Source of the DNA: WHSW01 sp963749365
Lineage (GTDB): Bacteria > Actinomycetota > Thermoleophilia > Solirubrobacterales > 70-9
Assembly (NCBI GenBank): GCA_963749365.1
Contig: CAVVME010000003.1
Span: 124,001 to 188,000 of the forward strand
Direction of reading: 5' to 3'
DNA: 64,000 nt
The notes under the pieces were generated by a model. That model was not told the origin of the DNA and did not search any database. It saw nothing but the letters and a program-made list of their open reading frames with translations. Position 1 is the first letter of the stretch; each line of letters begins with the position of its first letter. Of the stretch, positions 63,092 through 64,000 are shown piece after piece. The translations under genes were made by a program, and so were the position numbers.

Positions 63092-63686
63092 GGAAGCGAC
63101 GCAAGCCACCGACGAGCGGGTCCGGGACCGCCGCGAGCTGATCGCCGATGCGGCGCTCGAGGTCCTCGCCGCGGATGGCGGCAGGGCGCTCACCCACCGG
63201 GCGGTCGATCGGCGAGCCGCGATCCCGGAGGGCTCGACGAGCAACTACTTCCCCACCCGAGAGGCGCTGCTGAGCGCCGCCCTGCGCCGGCTGGTCGAGC
63301 TCGAGCGGCCCTCGGTGCGCGCGCTCGAGGCGCTGGTACCCGGCGGCCCGTACCCGCCGCGGCGCAGCGCCGAGCTGCTCGGCGAGCTGATCGTCGGGCA
63401 GTGGCTCGAGGCGCTCTCGGACCTGGCGCTCGCCCGCTACGAGCTGATCCTCGAGGCGCGCCGGCGGCCGGAGTTCCGGCGCGAGTTCGACGCGGTGCGG
63501 CGCGAGTACCTGCGCCTGGTCGAGACCCTGCTCCCGGCCGCCGGCTGCCGCGATCCGCAGCGCCATGCGCCCGAGCTGCTGGCGCTGCTCGACGGCCTGG
63601 TCGTGAACCAGCTCCTGCAGCCGGCGACGGCGCTCTCGGAGCCCGAGATCGTCGACTACCTGGAGCGCTTCTTCGCCTCCTGCTGA
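63090..63686 (+). CDS. TetR-family transcriptional regulator
   Basis: A 198-residue regulator. Residues 12-58 form the helix-turn-helix (LIADAALEVLAADGGRALTH, RAAIPEGSTSNYFPTREALL); the rest is a helical ligand-binding domain with an Arg-rich helix (LARYELILEARRRPEFRREF). GTG 63090 lies within the operator palindrome, 12 bases from the P450 start. It probably represses itself and the P450-DUF3089 operon until a ligand binds. Confidence 0.92.
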   Translation: MEATQATDERVRDRRELIADAALEVLAADGGRALTHRAVDRRAAIPEGSTSNYFPTREALLSAALRRLVELERPSVRALEALVPGGPYPPRRSAELLGELIVGQWLEALSDLALARYELILEARRRPEFRREFDAVRREYLRLVETLLPAAGCRDPQRHAPELLALLDGLVVNQLLQPATALSEPEIVDYLERFFASC

Positions 63687-63720
63687 GGGCCGATATGGCG
63701 CCGGCGTCGCCGCGCCCATG

Positions 63721-63726
63721 TATGCT
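63721..63726 (+). promoter_or_regulatory. -10 box TATGCT upstream of the riboswitch
   Basis: TATGCT stands about 7 bases before the first riboswitch-like bases, placing transcription start near 63733. Confidence 0.45.
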
Positions 63727-63734
63727 GCCGCGAG

Positions 63735-63872
63735 TTCGTACCCGGTTGCCGAATCCCGGCTCGCACGCGAGCCGGGAGCGGGGGACCCGGAAGTTGGGGC
63801 AAGCCCACCGAATCCGGTGGGGGCGCTGCTCCTTAGCGCCAGCCCGTCAGCTAACCCCGCAGGCCCGCACAG
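63735..63872 (+). ncRNA. c-di-AMP riboswitch (ydaO-yuaA type)
   Basis: The block TTGCCGAATCCCGG, GAGCGGGGGACCC, a CACCGAATCCGGTG hairpin, and the long conserved 3' end AGCCCGTCAGCTAACCCCGC followed by AGGC match the ydaO-yuaA consensus, and resemble the leader of Streptomyces rpfA. These RNAs bind c-di-AMP and generally turn off cell-wall hydrolase or K+/osmolyte genes. Boundaries are approximate. Confidence 0.88.
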
Positions 63873-63884
63873 GAGACCGAAGCA

Positions 63885-64000
63885 GTGCCCAGATCGACCC
63901 AATTCCGCTCGCGCGCGCTCGTTGCAGCGCTCTCTGTCGCTGCGCTGCTCGCCTTCCCGGCCGCCGCGGGGGCGGGCTCGGGCGGGGTCGCCCCGGGCGG
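63885..64000 (+). CDS. Secreted protein under riboswitch control, 3'-truncated by window edge
   Basis: GTG 63885, preceded by AGGAGA, opens a frame that runs off the window after 38 residues: a basic start (MPRSTQFRSRALVAALS), a hydrophobic core (VAALLAFPAAAGA) and a Gly-rich beginning of the mature part. This is a typical signal peptide. Genes behind this riboswitch class in actinobacteria are mostly cell-wall lytic enzymes (Rpf, NlpC/P60 or M23 type), so that is the best guess. Confidence 0.7.
   Translation, partial: MPRSTQFRSRALVAALSVAALLAFPAAAGAGSGGVAPG

Overview
The window is a compact, very GC-rich bacterial chromosome segment with no phage, insertion sequence, CRISPR array or rRNA operon. 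Frequent GTG and TTG starts, many 1-4 base start/stop overlaps, a Rex regulator, ECF-type sigma factor, actinobacterial-style c-di-AMP riboswitch and DUF559/AbiEi protein all suggest a deep-branching actinobacterium, most likely of the Thermoleophilia (Solirubrobacterales-like). That placement is an inference from gene content; no 16S gene is present. About 67 protein genes or gene remnants, one tRNA and one riboswitch can be supported, and no gap exceeds 300 bases.

Layout. 1-5802: trpD (cut by the window edge), trpC, a membrane-anchored HtrA-type protease, trpF, trpB, trpA. 5814-11135: small membrane protein, unknown protein, a phosphofructokinase with the residues of the pyrophosphate-dependent type, a nucleotide-sugar-epimerase-like protein, ACT-domain malic enzyme, and an AbiEi/DUF559 protein. 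11145-16682: polA, then a cluster consisting of a secreted Asp/Thr/Gly-repeat protein behind a structured leader, a soluble Ser/Thr kinase, and a convergent ECF sigma factor carrying a transmembrane segment and a long Asp/Ser/Gly tail. 16776-24014: YdcZ-like transporter, flavoprotein, rpsA-coaE-lytic transglycosylase, an inverted DoxX gene beside the remnant of a second transglycosylase, MFS transporter. 24056-31064: uvrB, coiled-coil protein, VOC protein, uvrA, acyltransferase. 31069-34514: yjbQ, DUF378, and a DUF2520-panC-panB operon. 34671-40952: family-4 uracil-DNA glycosylase, the t6A genes tsaE, tsaB and tsaD with rimI, a glutaredoxin-like protein, rex, a YbdK-type ligase. 41040-51857: proton pyrophosphatase, cupin, glyoxalase-like protein, FMN alpha-hydroxyacid oxidase, two APC permeases with universal-stress domains, two TrkA-type proteins, a ferredoxin-reductase-like flavoprotein. 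51911-54781: tRNA-Gln(CTG), HNH endonuclease, two unknown exported or anchored proteins. 54804-64000: a two-gene ABC exporter, a small four-Cys protein, a kelch protein, DMT transporter, DUF3089 lipase-like protein, a P450/TetR divergent pair, and a c-di-AMP riboswitch ahead of a secreted protein cut by the window end.

Two threads tie genes together. Pyrophosphate: a PPi-type phosphofructokinase and a potassium-independent H+-pyrophosphatase occur in the same window, so PPi may serve as an energy currency. Potassium and c-di-AMP: the permease-USP/TrkA cluster and the terminal riboswitch may both belong to osmotic and cell-wall control.

The most pervasive signal is in the promoters: about two dozen genes have a TANNNT -10 box ending only 6-9 bases before the start codon and no Shine-Dalgarno sequence, so leaderless mRNAs appear to be the rule. 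Genes with real Shine-Dalgarno sequences are a minority. The strongest candidate for an undescribed system is the kinase / membrane-tethered sigma factor / Asp-repeat protein cluster at 13799-16682.
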